Source of the DNA: Rhizomys pruinosus
Lineage: Eukaryota; Chordata; Mammalia; Rodentia; Spalacidae
NCBI GenBank assembly: GCA_009823505.1
Contig: VZQC01012403.1
Coordinates: 516,300-580,299 of the forward strand
Direction: 5' to 3'
Length of the DNA: 64,000 nt
This document shows positions 1-11,528 of this stretch, one piece after another. Position 1 is the stretch's first letter, and the number at the start of each line of letters is the position of its first letter. The translations under genes and the position numbers were made by a program. Below the pieces are notes generated by a model. The model saw only the letters and a list, made by a program, of their open reading frames with translations, did no database searches and was not told where the DNA came from.

Positions 1-455
1 TCTTGAATGGATGAGTGTTTGATTTCCTTTTTCATTTCCTCTTCTGATTTCTTTAGTATTTCAACTTCTTTTTGGAGCTTCTCGATCTCTTTTTGTAGCT
101 CTTTGGTTCGCTGGTTGGTTTCTTTATCTTTTTCAGCATGGGATCTTTTCAGTGTTTCTACCTCCTTCCGGAGCTTGTCATTCTCTCTCTCTAGGTTCTT
201 CTTGAGTTCCTCATTCTCTTTTCTTAGTTCTTTAAGGTCTTGTAGTTCTTTAAATATGTTCCCAATTGTGTTTCTGATGTCCGTGTCCTGGGGCTTCCCC
301 AGAGGGATCCCACTGCAGGAGTCTTCCATAGGGTTGGTAAAGCTTAGCACGGGATTATCCTGCCCCTTTCCAGTGTTGTCTCTTCTTCATGATCCTGGCA
401 TCTGGGCTACTCCTTGCCTGTATTCCAATGTCCTAAATGCCTCTTCACTGTGTTG
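1..455 (-). pseudogene. L1 ORF1 N-terminal coiled-coil region, antisense, disrupted
   Basis: Read on the minus strand, a frame starting near 331 (M-E-D-S-C-S-G) continues through a Glu/Lys/Leu-rich stretch typical of the N-terminal coiled coil of rodent L1 ORF1p, the RNA-binding chaperone of the retrotransposon. The frame is lost within an AG-repeat near 190-195, where two bases appear to be missing. After that shift the heptad-like sequence resumes and runs off the left edge of the window. The region near 73-95 is the same as the ORF1 segment at the start of the inverted part of the L1 at 48780, which independently confirms the assignment. This is a decayed copy, not a gene. Confidence 0.75.
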
Positions 456-840
456 AAGTCTTGCTTTGCTTACCTCCTTCAGGTGCCTCTTTGTAATCCC
501 ATTGGCGGGGGGGGGGGCTCTTCAGCCCGTCCCAGTACCTTCCGCTGGCCTCAGGAGATCTCAGATCTCAAGATTTACAGCCACAAAATCCAATCAAGCC
601 AAAGACCACACCTTTAATCCCAGCTGGGAGGATAACTCCGACCCTGCAGCCACAAATGCCTATCAAGCCAAAGACAGCCGGACCAAGGGATCAACAACCA
701 GCTCTGCTGAGGCACCCAGTTCCTACCTGTCTCCCACTCTTCCTTCCCCTGGCTTCAGGAGATCTCAGATCCTCAAATCTATTTTTATATAAAGCTAATT
801 TGTTCTTTTTTGGGGGTTTTAATTTTTTGACATTTTAATA
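456..840 (-). mobile_element. L1 5' UTR with about 204-bp tandem monomers, antisense
   Basis: This directly precedes the L1 ORF1 remnant on the minus strand. The block tcaggagatctcagat occurs at 551-566 and again at 755-770, and the phrase atcaagccaaagac also recurs at matching spacing, so there are about one and a half monomers of roughly 204 bp. Tandem monomers upstream of ORF1 are the usual promoter design of rodent L1 elements. The run of G at 508-516 is a simple-sequence interruption. The element boundary on the right (around 780-840) is approximate. Confidence 0.6.
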
Positions 841-2560
841 CATAAATACTGCATACTTTCTACCCCTCTCTGTCCCTCTCCAACTCTTTTTTTTTTGTAG
901 TTTTTTTCTTTACTTTTTTCTTTTCACAGGAAAACAGAAACAATACAAAATGACAGTAGCAAAACAAAGCAATAAGAACAAAACCGGGGGGAATTTCCAT
1001 TTCTTATTCTGGTGAAATAAAGAATCAATCTGCAGGGCTTGGTATGTACTTCTCTTTTTTTCTTTCTCTCTTTCCCTTCTTTTCCTGCTCTTTCAGGGCT
1101 ACCAGAAGGATATGTGTTTACTGGCTAGTCCAGGAAGCCTTGAGTTCTCAGCTGAGAAAGAGTCTGGTTAATTTGGGGGGTCTCATCCCTAAACTGCGTA
1201 ATCAATTTCTAGCTCCTGTTTAGTTATGTTACCCTCTGAAAAGGGTCACCCCAATGGCCAGAGGGGAATTGGGACACCAACCACTCTGACTTCTTCCATA
1301 CTGAAAAGGGACATTGCGTGTGACAACTGGGGTGCCCCCCATTAGAGGATCAGTCTAAAAGACCCCCAAGCATAACTATAGAGGAAAAAAATCCATGACT
1401 GGTGCCCATGAAAGTGAAATGAAGGCATGGGACCAGGAGAAATAAGAACAGGGTGAATTCCAATGTCCAACTTAAAAATCCATTAGAATTTCTTGACCAG
1501 GGGTTTCAAAGTATCCATTATTAGGTTGTACCTTCTGTTCATTTGGCCATGATATCTGGACTCAGGATCTGCTTTTCAGGCTTCTTAATAGTCAAGATAT
1601 GAATTTCCACTTAGATAGTGGCTAGAAAGAAAGAAGAAATTTTATTATTGTCATTAATTAACAATAATAGTGGACTTGTCCTTTGGCTGCAGGTGACCCT
1701 ACTCTGTTAATCAAGGCCAAGATCTAAGGTTTTTATGCCTATTTAACATTATTTCATATAACTTTACCCCCAATATATGGAGGCACAATTTTTTTCAGGC
1801 TTTAAAAGAAATATATTGATGATTTATCTTTTGGTTATACTTTCTTTTTTGGGTGCTTAAGTCCACACAATTAGCCCAGATTAACAAAACTTTGTTTTCT
1901 CAAGGTCATTTGAGATTCTGGTCTTCAGGGGGCACTCAGATTTTCAGGGGTCAGAGCCTGGCTCCTTCTGGCCATTCTTAACCAGTTCCGTCTACTGAGG
2001 ACAAGGTCAGGCCTTGCTAGATCAGACTTCCCTTTGAAGCACAAGGCAACTTTCCTCTATATTAAGGTTCCTCTTTATAGACTAGACACTGGCTAGGGTT
2101 CTGTTGGTGGATCTTTAAGACCTCCCTACCCAGGAAGCCTGGTGACTCACAATTGCAGACCATTTTAAGAGATCCCCTGTACAAAATCTCCTGAGACCAA
2201 TTGACCTCAGAGGGCAAGGAACAAAGTTGTCCCTTAAATCCCTTGGCTGAATTGGAATGGGCCTTAGGTATGGGCATTAAGCATCCAAAAAGTTAAGTTA
2301 CACCAATCTGGTACTTTTAATTACTATATCATATTTAGATAAAACCTGAAGAAAAGCCTAAGAAGCCTTGCATAAACACTGAGTGGAAGAAATTTAACAC
2401 TATGATAAGCAGGCAAAGTGTATAAAAGAAATTTAAACAATTTTAGGCATATCTTAAATATAAATGATTCACTACAAACATAGTTTCTTTATTTTCCCAA
2501 ACCCCATATCCTGGTTTGTAGTTTTCCAATAACAGGAAACATGCCTGTTGACGAGAATTA
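841..2560. other. Unassigned sequence, possibly repeat-derived
   Basis: This is AT-rich intronic DNA with T-rich and C/T-rich tracts near 880-930 and 1050-1095. It lies next to the L1 5' end and could include part of an older transposon, but I recognise no conserved motif. Short open frames in it have no coding character. Confidence 0.3.
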
Positions 2561-2564
2561 AGCC

Positions 2565-2751
2565 AAAAAGATTTACCACTCATACAAAGGAACCAGGTTT
2601 GGTTCCCAGCACACACATAGTGGCTAATAACCATCTCTAACTCCAGTTCCAGGGGGCCCAATGCCTTCTGACCTCTGAGGGCATTGATCAACATGGGTGC
2701 ACTTATGTACATGCAGGTGATACACATAAAATAAAATAAAAATATTTTTAA
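2565..2751 (+). mobile_element. B2-type SINE, old copy
   Basis: The tRNA-like head is degraded, but the box B region (ggttcccagcacac) and the body (aactccagttccaggggg, gccttctgacctct) are clear. The 3' end runs into an A/T-rich tail at about 2730-2751. This is an older copy lacking the internal duplication of the young subfamily. Confidence 0.8.
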
Positions 2752-3805
2752 AGTCCACATGTGACTATTGAAAAATGTTTCTGATGTTTATCAGTATTTA
2801 ATTGTTGTAAGTAGAATCTACTACCCCCATCCCCCCCCACACACACACAAACACACAGTTTCAATTGGTCATTGCTGATAGGTAGAAAGTTTGACTTTTG
2901 TTCACTTATATTTGTCAAGATAATGAGATCCTGTGTGATGCAGATGTGGTCTTTCTAATTGTTTATGAATATGCCTGTGACTTTAGGTGTCATTATTTTT
3001 GTAACAACATCCCAGTGGTGCTAGATAGACCCATTCCTCTGCATTCTTTTTGTGTGATTCTCCCATAAATTTAACGTTACCATTTGGATTTTCATCTTGA
3101 CCACATTCTCCAATCAGCCTCTATTGCTACTGTTACAGACTGTTGCCTCCATGGTCTATACTAATCAAACCACCAAAGAGGCCATTGAGTTTGTTCTGGA
3201 AAACTTTTTCCTTTTGAGTTTTTTAGTCTGTTTCTAAACTTCCATTCTATAACTCTCTCAGATATTTAGAAAGACCTACTGTCTTTAAAGCACGACCCTT
3301 CCCTTACCTTTTCGAACTCTTCCTATTTTCTAGGATTTTTCCTGTTCCTAGCTGGGGTCCTTCTGAACTGTGAATGGTCATCACATAGAAAATCCAGAGA
3401 TATTTTTTTTCTCTGGAGAGGGAAAGGAGGAGAGTGGGAGAGTCATCCAGCTGCACAGGTCATTACTGGGGAGCTGACATGCCAGCTGCTGAGTAGATGA
3501 AGCCCATGGATAGTATTGGAGTGCCACAACCAAAGCCCACGACCATGATTACAGAGTACCCAGTTGGGATTTAAAGTGTTTAGATGTATCACAGTAGAGT
3601 CACATCAGATATGATCACCAGCTCATAGCACTGTGTTTTGTTTTGCCTTTTTTAAGCAGGAGAGAAAGGAAGAGAGCTACAAGCAGGATCCCAAAATGGA
3701 ATGTGCATAACCCTCAGCCTGTCACACCCTAACTGCATCCTGTAGATGGTAGAGTCATGTGCCCGTCAAATGCGTTATGAATGCTATGTAAAACAAAAAT
3801 AATCA
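2752..3805. other. Intronic sequence with a short CA tract
   Basis: It contains an impure (CA)n tract at 2838-2858 and otherwise no recognisable feature. Base composition is typical of rodent introns. Confidence 0.35.
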
Positions 3806-4014
3806 GGATTGGAGAGATGGCTGAGTGGTTAAGAGCACTGGCTCCTCTTGCAGAAGATCCTAGTGAGTTCCCAGCACCCACATGGCAGCCAACAATTGTC
3901 CATAATGCCCTCTTCTGCTTTCTGCAGGCATTTTATGCATGTGGTACACTTACATACATGCAGACAAAACACTCATACACACAAAATAAAAATAAACAAA
4001 TAAAAAAAATAAAA
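3806..4014 (+). mobile_element. B2-type SINE
   Basis: This is a near full-length copy. The head ggagagatggctgagtggtt carries the box A region of the tRNA-derived promoter. The body follows, with ccctcttctgctttctgcag and a tail of tacatgcagacaaaacactc plus A-rich repeats from 3983. It resembles classic B2 and lacks the internal duplication. Confidence 0.88.
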
Positions 4015-4287
4015 GAATTTAAACCCACAAACCCCAAGACCCAAACAAATAGCCAACAAACCCCAATGTTGCCTCGCTCCTTGCCCAACTTTGCTCTACA
4101 TCTGTTCCTTTGATTCTCCCCAAATCTGGGCATGTTCATGTGCATATGAAAATAAGTAACTGTGTTTGGTGGAATAAAACTTATGCTAATAAACTACTTC
4201 TTAGCCTGATGTTTTATGTTTTCAGTGTGAACATTATTAAGTTATGATAGAGATCAGAGATCAGAGTTTTGAAAAAAGAGGAAGTGT

Positions 4288-4930
4288 CTTAGTTACTTTC
4301 TATTGCTATGATAAAAACATCGATCAGGGCTGGAGAGATGACCTAGCTGTTGAGAACGCTGACCGCTCTTGCAAAGGACCCGGGTTCGATCCCCAGCACC
4401 CACGTGGTGGCTGAGGACCGTCTGAGACTCCGATTCCAGGAGAACTCCAGTTCCAGGGGAATCCGACGCCCTCTTCTGACCTCCGTGGCATTGCACAACA
4501 CGGGTGCACAGACTTGCATGCAGACAGTACATTCATACACATACGGAAATAAATTAAAAAAAAAAAAAAAAAAAACATCGATCAAACCACCTTGGGGAGG
4601 AAAGGGTTTATTTGGCTTACAGCTCACAGTCCAGGAAAGCCAAGGCAGGAACTCAGGGCGGGGATGTGGAGGCAGGAACCTGCTGGCAGAAGCTGAAGCA
4701 TAGACCACGGAGGAACACTGCTTAGTGGCTTGTTCCCCTGACCTGTGCTTAGCCTGCAGCCTGCTTTCTTATACAACACAGGCCCAGCTGACTGGGGAAG
4801 CACCACTCCTAGTGGGCTGAGCCCTCCCACATCATTCAGTAATTAAGAAAATGTCCTGCAGACATAGCCACCGGCCAATCCAATGGAGGAAATTCCTCAG
4901 TTGAGGTTCCCTCTGTGCAGGTGTGTTGAA
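4288..4930 (-). mobile_element. Rodent LTR-type interspersed repeat, antisense, split by a SINE
   Basis: Read on the plus strand it begins with the hallmark ttctattgctatgataaaa and, after the inserted SINE, continues ggggaggaaagggtttattt, tttcttatacaacacaggcc and gggctgagccctcccacatc. Read on the minus strand the end carries an AATAAA-type polyadenylation motif followed by cctttcctcccc, as in LTRs. Related copies occur in this window at 23806, 37700 and (sense) 58935. I cannot give the exact family name without a library search. Confidence 0.6.
4327..4570 (+). mobile_element. Young B2-type SINE with internal duplication
   Basis: This is a full-length copy starting gggctggagagatgacctag and ending in a long A-run at 4555-4576. 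It is flanked by the direct repeat aaaaacatcgatca at 4313-4326 and 4572-4585, which is its target-site duplication. The body shows the motif ttccaggagaactccagttc, meaning a duplicated ctcc..ttccagg unit. It inserted into the older LTR-type repeat around it. Confidence 0.92.
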
Positions 4931-5861
4931 TTAACAACCAAAGGTTTACATAACAGGAAGTATACACTGGGGACTGTCTGCAAGCCACATATGTGCTGAA
5001 TTTGGGGGACTGCCTCTGGGTGCACCAAAGGCTGTTGGTGTGATTCAGCATAAAACCACAAAGCAGTAATGAAGAGTGAAAGTGTGAACCTCTGAAGGGC
5101 CATGACATGAGGCTCAGCTTATTGTAGAAAAGGGGACAGAGCAGATGAGCTAGTCGTTGGCAGCTTTCCTGTAGGGATGTAAACGGGAAGATAAAGTCTG
5201 AGGTGCAGTACCCTCCGTTTTCTGTGCCATGCACTGCTCACTGGGGGAGAAACCCTGCTTAGAGAGGAGTAAGATGGAAGAACCCGACGTGGCCTGCATG
5301 TCAGTGTTGCCCAGGGCTGCTTGGAGGAGTCCTCAGGGTCAATATTAAGTCTGATCTCATTTCATTGCTTTATCAATGCCATTGAAACTTTCCGAAAATG
5401 CAACACTGGAAAATGTTCTTAATGTCAGCGAGGAGCACAGCATAATAGAAATGATTCCACGGAGGTACGGAATGCAGGCAGGAAATAACAAAATGAGATT
5501 CAATTTGAAGGAAGGCAGAGGAATACATCAGGGGCACATGAATCTTAAGCACTGTATGATTGTCACCAGGAGGATGTCTTTGCGAAGGGCTTCTGAGCCA
5601 TAATGGAGGGTGAATTATTGTGCAACGTGACACCACAGTGCCACAGCTGGTGTCATTTCCCAGCATGTACAAATTGGTCTGGTGTCCCTGGTAAGGCAGG
5701 TGAGTGTGCTGTGCACTAGGGTGAGGCTAAGGGGGCCATGCAGCCAGCTCTAAGAACCTCATTTCCACAAAGCAAAGGAGAAAGGCAACCAGAAGGAAAT
5801 GAGCTGCAACTCTTGGGTCTATTCTTTCAGTGCAAGAAGCTATTCTTGGCTCAGTGAAGAA

Positions 5862-5865
<4 letters not shown>
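4931..5865. other. Intronic sequence without identifiable feature
   Basis: Apparently single-copy DNA. Open frames on both strands are short and overlap, with no codon-bias or splice evidence. Confidence 0.35.

Positions 5866-5896
<31 letters not shown>
5866..5896. repeat. (CA)n microsatellite
   Basis: About 15 uninterrupted CA units directly before a B2-type SINE. Confidence 0.95.
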
Positions 5897-5897
<1 letters not shown>

Positions 5898-5911
5898 ACA
5901 CATATATCAGC

Positions 5912-6100
5912 TGGGAGCTGAAGTGATGACTCACTGGCTAAGAGCAGCGGCTGCTCTTGCAAGGGATCCAGGTTCGATTCCCAGCACCCACATGGCAGAT
6001 AACAACCATCCGTAACTCCAGCCCAGGGCATTGCATTACACAGGTGCACCTACCTACGTGCAGGCAATGCATTCATACACATGCAATAATAAATTAAAAA
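5912..6100 (+). mobile_element. B2-type SINE
   Basis: The tRNA-like head has ctaagagcagcggctgctct and the box B region is ggttcgattcccagcaccca. The middle is shortened (taactccagcccagggcatt), so part of the body has been deleted. The tail is tgcattcatacacatgcaat plus an A-rich end. Confidence 0.87.
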
Positions 6101-6149
6101 GTCAGCTGGTGCTAAGTGGAATCATTTATTCCTTCACTTGGAGGGCGTG

Positions 6150-6485
6150 GAACTTAGTCCCTCTTTTGTTGCTATTACAAAATGCTCAAGATTGGGTAAC
6201 TTAAAAATAATAGAAACTTATTTGGCTTATGGTTCCAGAAGCCTGAAGTCAAGACCATGGTGCTGGCATCTGGAAAGGGCTTCCTGTTCATCAGTAGGGC
6301 GCAGGACATAGCAGGTGCAGGAAGCCTCACTTTCAACAGACCCATTCCTGTTATAATGCATTCATCCATTCATTCTTCATTAAGCCATGAATGGATTTTG
6401 GAAGGTTCCACCAAGTCACCTTCCAAACATCCGGCCTCTGAACACAGCTGCATTGGCGAACATGAACTTTTAGAGGACCTGTCAA
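6150..6485. repeat. Possible old mammalian interspersed repeat
   Basis: The opening ttgttgctattacaaaatgc, gggtaacttaaaaataatag and ttatttggcttatggttcca resemble the edge of old MER-class repeats with a similar start in many mammals. The remainder is too diverged to classify. Confidence 0.35.
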
Positions 6486-7705
6486 AACCACAGCAGTAGA
6501 AAGTAAGCTATTTACCAGGCCATGACAGTGATGGAAATCTGGCAGCACATAGGTGGATCTGTCTGCAGGAGTGAAGTCCCAGTGCGGGAGCAACGGTAAA
6601 GACTTACACTGTGGGTATCCACAGAAGGGCCTTTTGTCAGGACACTGGTGACTTATGAGGTGACATGGACAGCTTGGGGTCACATACTGAATCATGAAGG
6701 GGCCTGTGCAGAATATTAAGGCATTTCTAACTGATGTTGCATTCCATCTGTGATGGAAAAATCATTGGCGCCGTTATTAGGGAGTAGATTCTCAAGCACG
6801 TGCACAGAGTATGTAGCACACAGTCTAGTCATCTAGTCACTAGGCCAGCTGTGGACTCTGCTTCTGTACTTTAGACCACAGAAAGCTTTAATGCATTTCA
6901 TAGCTTTGGTAGATCCCTTGGTTGGCTCTTTGGAACATGAATTTGGGGGAATCAGATGAAAGAGGAGGAGAGAGTCTTTTATAGTTCAAAGAACTGAAAT
7001 AATGGAGGATTAAATTTGGCAAAAGGAAAGGAGATCTACTAAGCGATCAAGAGAGAAGTCTTTACTGATGGGCCAGGCGAGGGCATGGGAGAGAGCTTTC
7101 AGATAGACTTGGGTCCACTCAGTGAGCTTATATGGGGTGGTGCCCATGGCTGACAAAGGGACCATAGTGCTGACAGATGAAAGCCTTCCACCAGGGATAG
7201 CCACACACAGGCATCTGTAATTCCCTTGTGATCTTCCTACTGTAAGCAGACCTTTGAGTTGAACAGGTAAAGAAAGCTTGTGGGTAGGTGAGCGCTTTGC
7301 TCCATGGAAAGATTTGACACATTCCACAGCTTTTTGTGGATCCCTCTTTTGGCTGTTTGGAACATGGATTTGGAGGAACCAAACAAGATGAGAAGAGACA
7401 GAGTGCATTCACTCTTATCCCAGCAAGACATGGGTCCTCTGTTCCTATGACAACCACCTATACCTGAAAGCTTCTTACTCTTAGTCATGAACGGGTCAGG
7501 TGCAGGTATGAACCTCACTGCAGGGAAGATGAGATGAAGTAAACTGAAAAGCAATGCCTGATCTCCCCAGAGCCCAGAGGAAAGACCTAGTCTATGCCTA
7601 GCAATGCCAGGGAATAGGCAGACTGCAGTGGCACAAGGAAATCAGGTCAAAAGTAAAGGGAGTCTGAGCAGAGGGCGAGGTCATTTCCAACAGAGACAAA
7701 AGTGT
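6486..7705. other. Intronic sequence with a degenerate internal duplication
   Basis: No gene found. Two segments resemble each other: tggctctttggaacatgaat at 6914-6933, with a related version near 7351-7370 (tggctgtttggaacatggat). Both follow similar agctttg-like and tccc sequence, which suggests an old local duplication about 437 bp apart. Confidence 0.4.
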
Positions 7706-7707
7706 TT

Positions 7708-7910
7708 GGGGACTAGAGAGATGGCTCAGCAGTTAAGAGCACTGACTGATTTTGTAGAAGACCCAGGCTCCATTCTCAGCATTCACAGGGCATCTAACAA
7801 CCATCCATAACTTGAATTCCAGGGGAATCCGATACCCTTTTCTGACCTTCACGAGCATTTCATGACATGGGTGCACTTACACACATGAAGGCAACACACA
7901 CAAACAAAAT
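7708..7910 (+). mobile_element. B2-type SINE, diverged
   Basis: The head is gggactagagagatggctca, with body aattccaggggaatccgata and tttctgaccttcacgagcat, and an A-rich tail (cacacacaaacaaaat). It lacks the internal duplication. Confidence 0.85.
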
Positions 7911-8009
7911 GTTCTTGTCCTTTTCAGGGTAAAATCTGAAGTCACCATTAAAATGAGGTGACGTTTTCATGTTCTGGGGGTCCAAAATCTCTCATGTGAG
8001 AACATTTTG

Positions 8010-8170
8010 CAGGTTGAATATCCTTTACCTGAAATGCTTAAGACCAGAAATGTCCCAGATTTCAGATCTGTTCAGATTTGAGAGTTCTACCATTTGAGAG
8101 ATTCTAATCCAAAAAGTTTTGAAGTCTGAAATCTGAACTAGTTTCAGATGAGGGAGCCTCAATCTGTCTG
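8010..8170 (+). mobile_element. Tigger/pogo-type DNA transposon remnant
   Basis: It begins gcaggttgaatatcctttac and continues gaaatgcttaagaccagaaa and cccagatttcagatctgttc. The later part contains a rough inverted version (aaaaagttttgaagtctgaa, atctgaac). This pattern matches the short palindromic Tigger-class elements shared among mammals. It is diverged and non-coding. Confidence 0.55.
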
Positions 8171-9615
8171 TGGCTGGTTGGAGTATATGTTTTTTAAAAT
8201 AATGGTCTTTTTTTTTTTTTTACAGAAAAGTTCTTTGCCCCTGTACATACAAGAGCCCTATCCAGCTCTGTCTGTCTTCTGAATTCAATGTTGACTGCCC
8301 ACTTGCTATGCAGTGGGCATCTAGTGTGATGGTGTACACAGCCTAGATAACTCCATTTTGTTTTAGTGACTCCATCTTTAATGGTAGATTCCCCAGGCCA
8401 GACGTGCATGTCCAAGAAGGGCCAGTTGGTTATCTCTACCTTTGGAATCCCTCCACAAAGTCTTGTGACCACCTGCTAGCTGTCTACCTTATCTTTTGTA
8501 AATGTTTTTCAATTGCCTGCCACCCATCCACTGCTTCTCTTAGCCCTTGTGATCCTACAGCAGGAAGGAACTGAGGTTTAGTTTTTCAGTGTCTGACTGG
8601 AATTTATTTTTAAAAATTGCCCTTATAAGCATAACTTACCCCTGAGTTGAGGCTGTACTCTCCAAATCCAGGCCTAGGTACAGTCCTGGCCAGTCCAAAT
8701 TAAAAACCTAATTTGGCTAATCGGAACCCAGAATCTGTGTGCTCTTTTCTTCCAGTGGTCCAGCACCACAACACTAATCTGCAATTCAAGCCACTATCTT
8801 TCTGTTGCTTGCTAGTCAGAATCTCAGCAACCTCTCCTCAGGCTCTTAGCCTTTACCATCTACCATTATTTCCCTCACATTAATTTCTTTTCCTTATTTT
8901 CACCCATTTGTCTACTGCAAGCTTTGGGAGTCTCCCTGCCATGTATCTTCTCTATCTCCAAATTCGTTCCTCTAGGGAAACGATCTGGCCTGTTTAATCC
9001 TAGGAAATATAGATCCCAAGATCCCCAGGCCACAGTGGGAGGTAGGATCACCACCATGAGAGGGGGATGATCCCTAAACCTCACTGTTAATTCAGCTGCC
9101 CACAATGGTGTTTCTTCAATGAAGTCTGGGGGTCCATGGGTTCTGAGCAAGGCCAGGCCCAGCCTTAGTTCTGTGGCCACAGTCTTGTGGTCACTGGTTG
9201 ATAGCAAGATGGGCCAGCTTACAGGGCTCATCCTAACAGCTCTGGGTGAGTCTTAAAGATACAGTGTCTTCCACTTCTTGTCCACTGTGAGGACTACAAT
9301 GGCTTTGATCCTCAGGAACTCATCAAAAATGACCTTCAGTGGCTTTTCAGCCTTGTTCTGCAGCCCGTGGGCTCAGAGGCAGTCTAACATTGTTAGAGGA
9401 AATAAACCTCTTTGTATTTAGAGGGAGCTCTAGTCATCAGCAGTGGAAATGCTCACAGCAGCAGCCACCTGCAGACTCCACAATTCAGAGTTTTGCGCTA
9501 ACCACAAACAGCATAGTTTAAGGACCCAGACTGTGTGATTTAAGGTTATGTAAGTCAGCTTTCAACATAGTGAGTGGATGAAGCAAATGGTAAAATGCCC
9601 TGTTTCCTTAAAAGT
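8171..9615. other. Unassigned intronic sequence, possible ERV-derived portion
   Basis: It has a T-run at 8209-8220. The stretch 8290-8770 (taactccattttgttttagt, then tcagtgtctgactggaattt) has the feel of an old LTR, but I found no matching ends or target duplication. A 118-codon minus-strand frame at 8875-9231 shows no recognisable domain. Confidence 0.3.
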
Positions 9616-9619
9616 TCTG

Positions 9620-9880
9620 GGACAGAATGGGTGAGGTCGGAGGTGGATAAAGTGCTTGTCAGGCAAATGTTCAACCCCCATCACCCACCTAAAAACATGA
9701 CTGGGTGGTCCATCGGTAAACGCAGCACTCCTCTGAGGAGATGGAAGAGGGAGACAGGAGATTCCTGGAAGCTTTCAGACCAGCTACCTTGGCATGTACT
9801 GTGGTGAGGAAGAGACCTAGCTATTCTCTGACCTTCACATGAGCTCTGTGTCATATGTGTGCCCACATTCACACACAGAA
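9620..9880 (+). mobile_element. B4/RSINE-like SINE, degenerate
   Basis: The order ataaagtgcttgtcaggcaa, ttcaacccccatcacccacc, later ttctctgaccttcacatgag and ending cacattcacacacagaac fits rodent B4/RSINE-type elements. These share a tRNA-like head with a longer body. An apparent insertion or divergence lies in the middle. A tetranucleotide repeat follows at its 3' end, as is common for such SINEs. Confidence 0.5.
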
Positions 9881-9881
9881 C

Positions 9882-9899
9882 ATCTATCATCTATCTATC

Positions 9900-9942
<43 letters not shown>
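9882..9942. repeat. (ATCT)n microsatellite
   Basis: About 13-15 ATCT units with one imperfect repeat near the start. Confidence 0.95.
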
Positions 9943-9943
<1 letters not shown>

Positions 9944-11525
9944 CATATATATGTTATATATATGCATCATGACACATCAAAAGAATGAAAGGTTTGGGGC
10001 AAAGGTGAATATAACTTATTAAAATATCATTTATTATCTGAGTCTTTGGCCCTGAAATGTGAGTAGAAGTTTAATAATTTGATCTGAAGTGAAGAGCACA
10101 GGGAATAAATACTAAAAGTTTCAGTGGAAGAAATGAACTAAATCCCATTTCTCTGGAGACATGGAACAGATAATTAGGAATGAGATTTACTAAACATTTG
10201 GTGTTACTGCTTAATTAAGCAAGCACAGATAACGGTGTTTACAGTGTCAACAGGTCCAGATTCTCAGAAGGAACAAATTGACAACCAGAGTGTAATTTAT
10301 GCAGCATTCAGAAACATTCTTCATTGTAACAAACCACAAGCCAATAGCCAGGCTGGAAAGAAGTCAGGAGATTAAAAACTCAGACTCCCAACCATGCAGG
10401 AAGTGTCTCTTTAGGAAGCTGTCCTCATCACTTTGTGCCAGAAGAGATATGAGTTAGAGAGCTGTCATCCTGTGCTCCTCCAGTCCTAGCTTTCTTTCAA
10501 AGGAGGCTTGGGCCAATGGTATGAAAAGGTCATACTATATAGCAGATGATGTTAACATGGGAGGAATGTGGGGACAAGGATGCAGTTCTGGGGGCATGTG
10601 AGCACTCACTTGGTGGGGCATAATTGTCTGCTTGGACTACAGGGGTGGGGTTCAAGAGACAGTGATGGACCCTGCCACATTAGAGCTGAAGGGATCTCAG
10701 GCAATGCATACAAGAGGAAGAAGCACTCAAAGAATCCACTGGAGCTGGAGGCCGGGTGGCAACTAGGACTATTGGGAGCAGTGGGCAGTGATGAGAAAGC
10801 AGATTGGCAAGGGACCTGAGCACCAGAGACCCTGTCACATTCTTCTTCGATGACTCTCCCCGGTGACACCCATGTGTGGATGTTGCAGAGGCTCCAGAAC
10901 ATGTTTTAGATGTAAAAAAAAAAAAAATGAACAGTGACTTAAACTCTTGGGTAAAAGGCCCAACTAAAATGGCAACAGGGAATGGAAACTGGGATGCTGT
11001 AACCGGGCAGTCAGTAACTCCATTGAGCATCAGTATTCCCTAACCATACAGAATTCTGTGACCCTCGTATTCTATAGCTGGTTCCCTTGAGGAATGTGGA
11101 CTTCCTTTTCAACTCCATGGGCATCCTGGAAAGCCTAGTTAATGTCTTTTTATCTTTTGCTTTGTTTGCTTTGTTTTCTAGAACTCTCTTGCCTGAGTGC
11201 AAGAAGAAGCCCAGAGCCCTAGGGATTTCTCAGCAGTTGCCCTGGTCAGGTCACTCAAAGGTCCTTACATATGTGGCTTTGCCTGGACCTCAAGAGAGGC
11301 TGCCTTTGACCTGCGTCTTGAAGAGGCAAGGGATACAGGAAAAGATAGACAAGCCTCGGAGCGGAAACGAGGTCTCTGTGTCTCTCTAGGGTCGGCCCCC
11401 ACTTGCTAATCTACTTTTAAATAGTGGGAACACAGCTACATTTTAACATTCTTTTCCTTGGGAACTATCTAGTCCTTGAATAGGGAGGGGTAATAATGAA
11501 TCAACTATATTAGCTTTCGAATTAG
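9943..11525. other. Intronic sequence without identifiable feature
   Basis: Apparently single-copy, with an A-run at 10914-10927. Several open frames below 120 codons overlap on both strands with no domain signature. Confidence 0.35.
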
Positions 11526-11528
11526 GAC

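Noticed and set aside
4343..4708. 121-codon minus frame and similar frames at 16150, 23430, 41243 and 51644
   Set aside because: Recurrent frames are translations of the same B2-type SINE family read in either direction.
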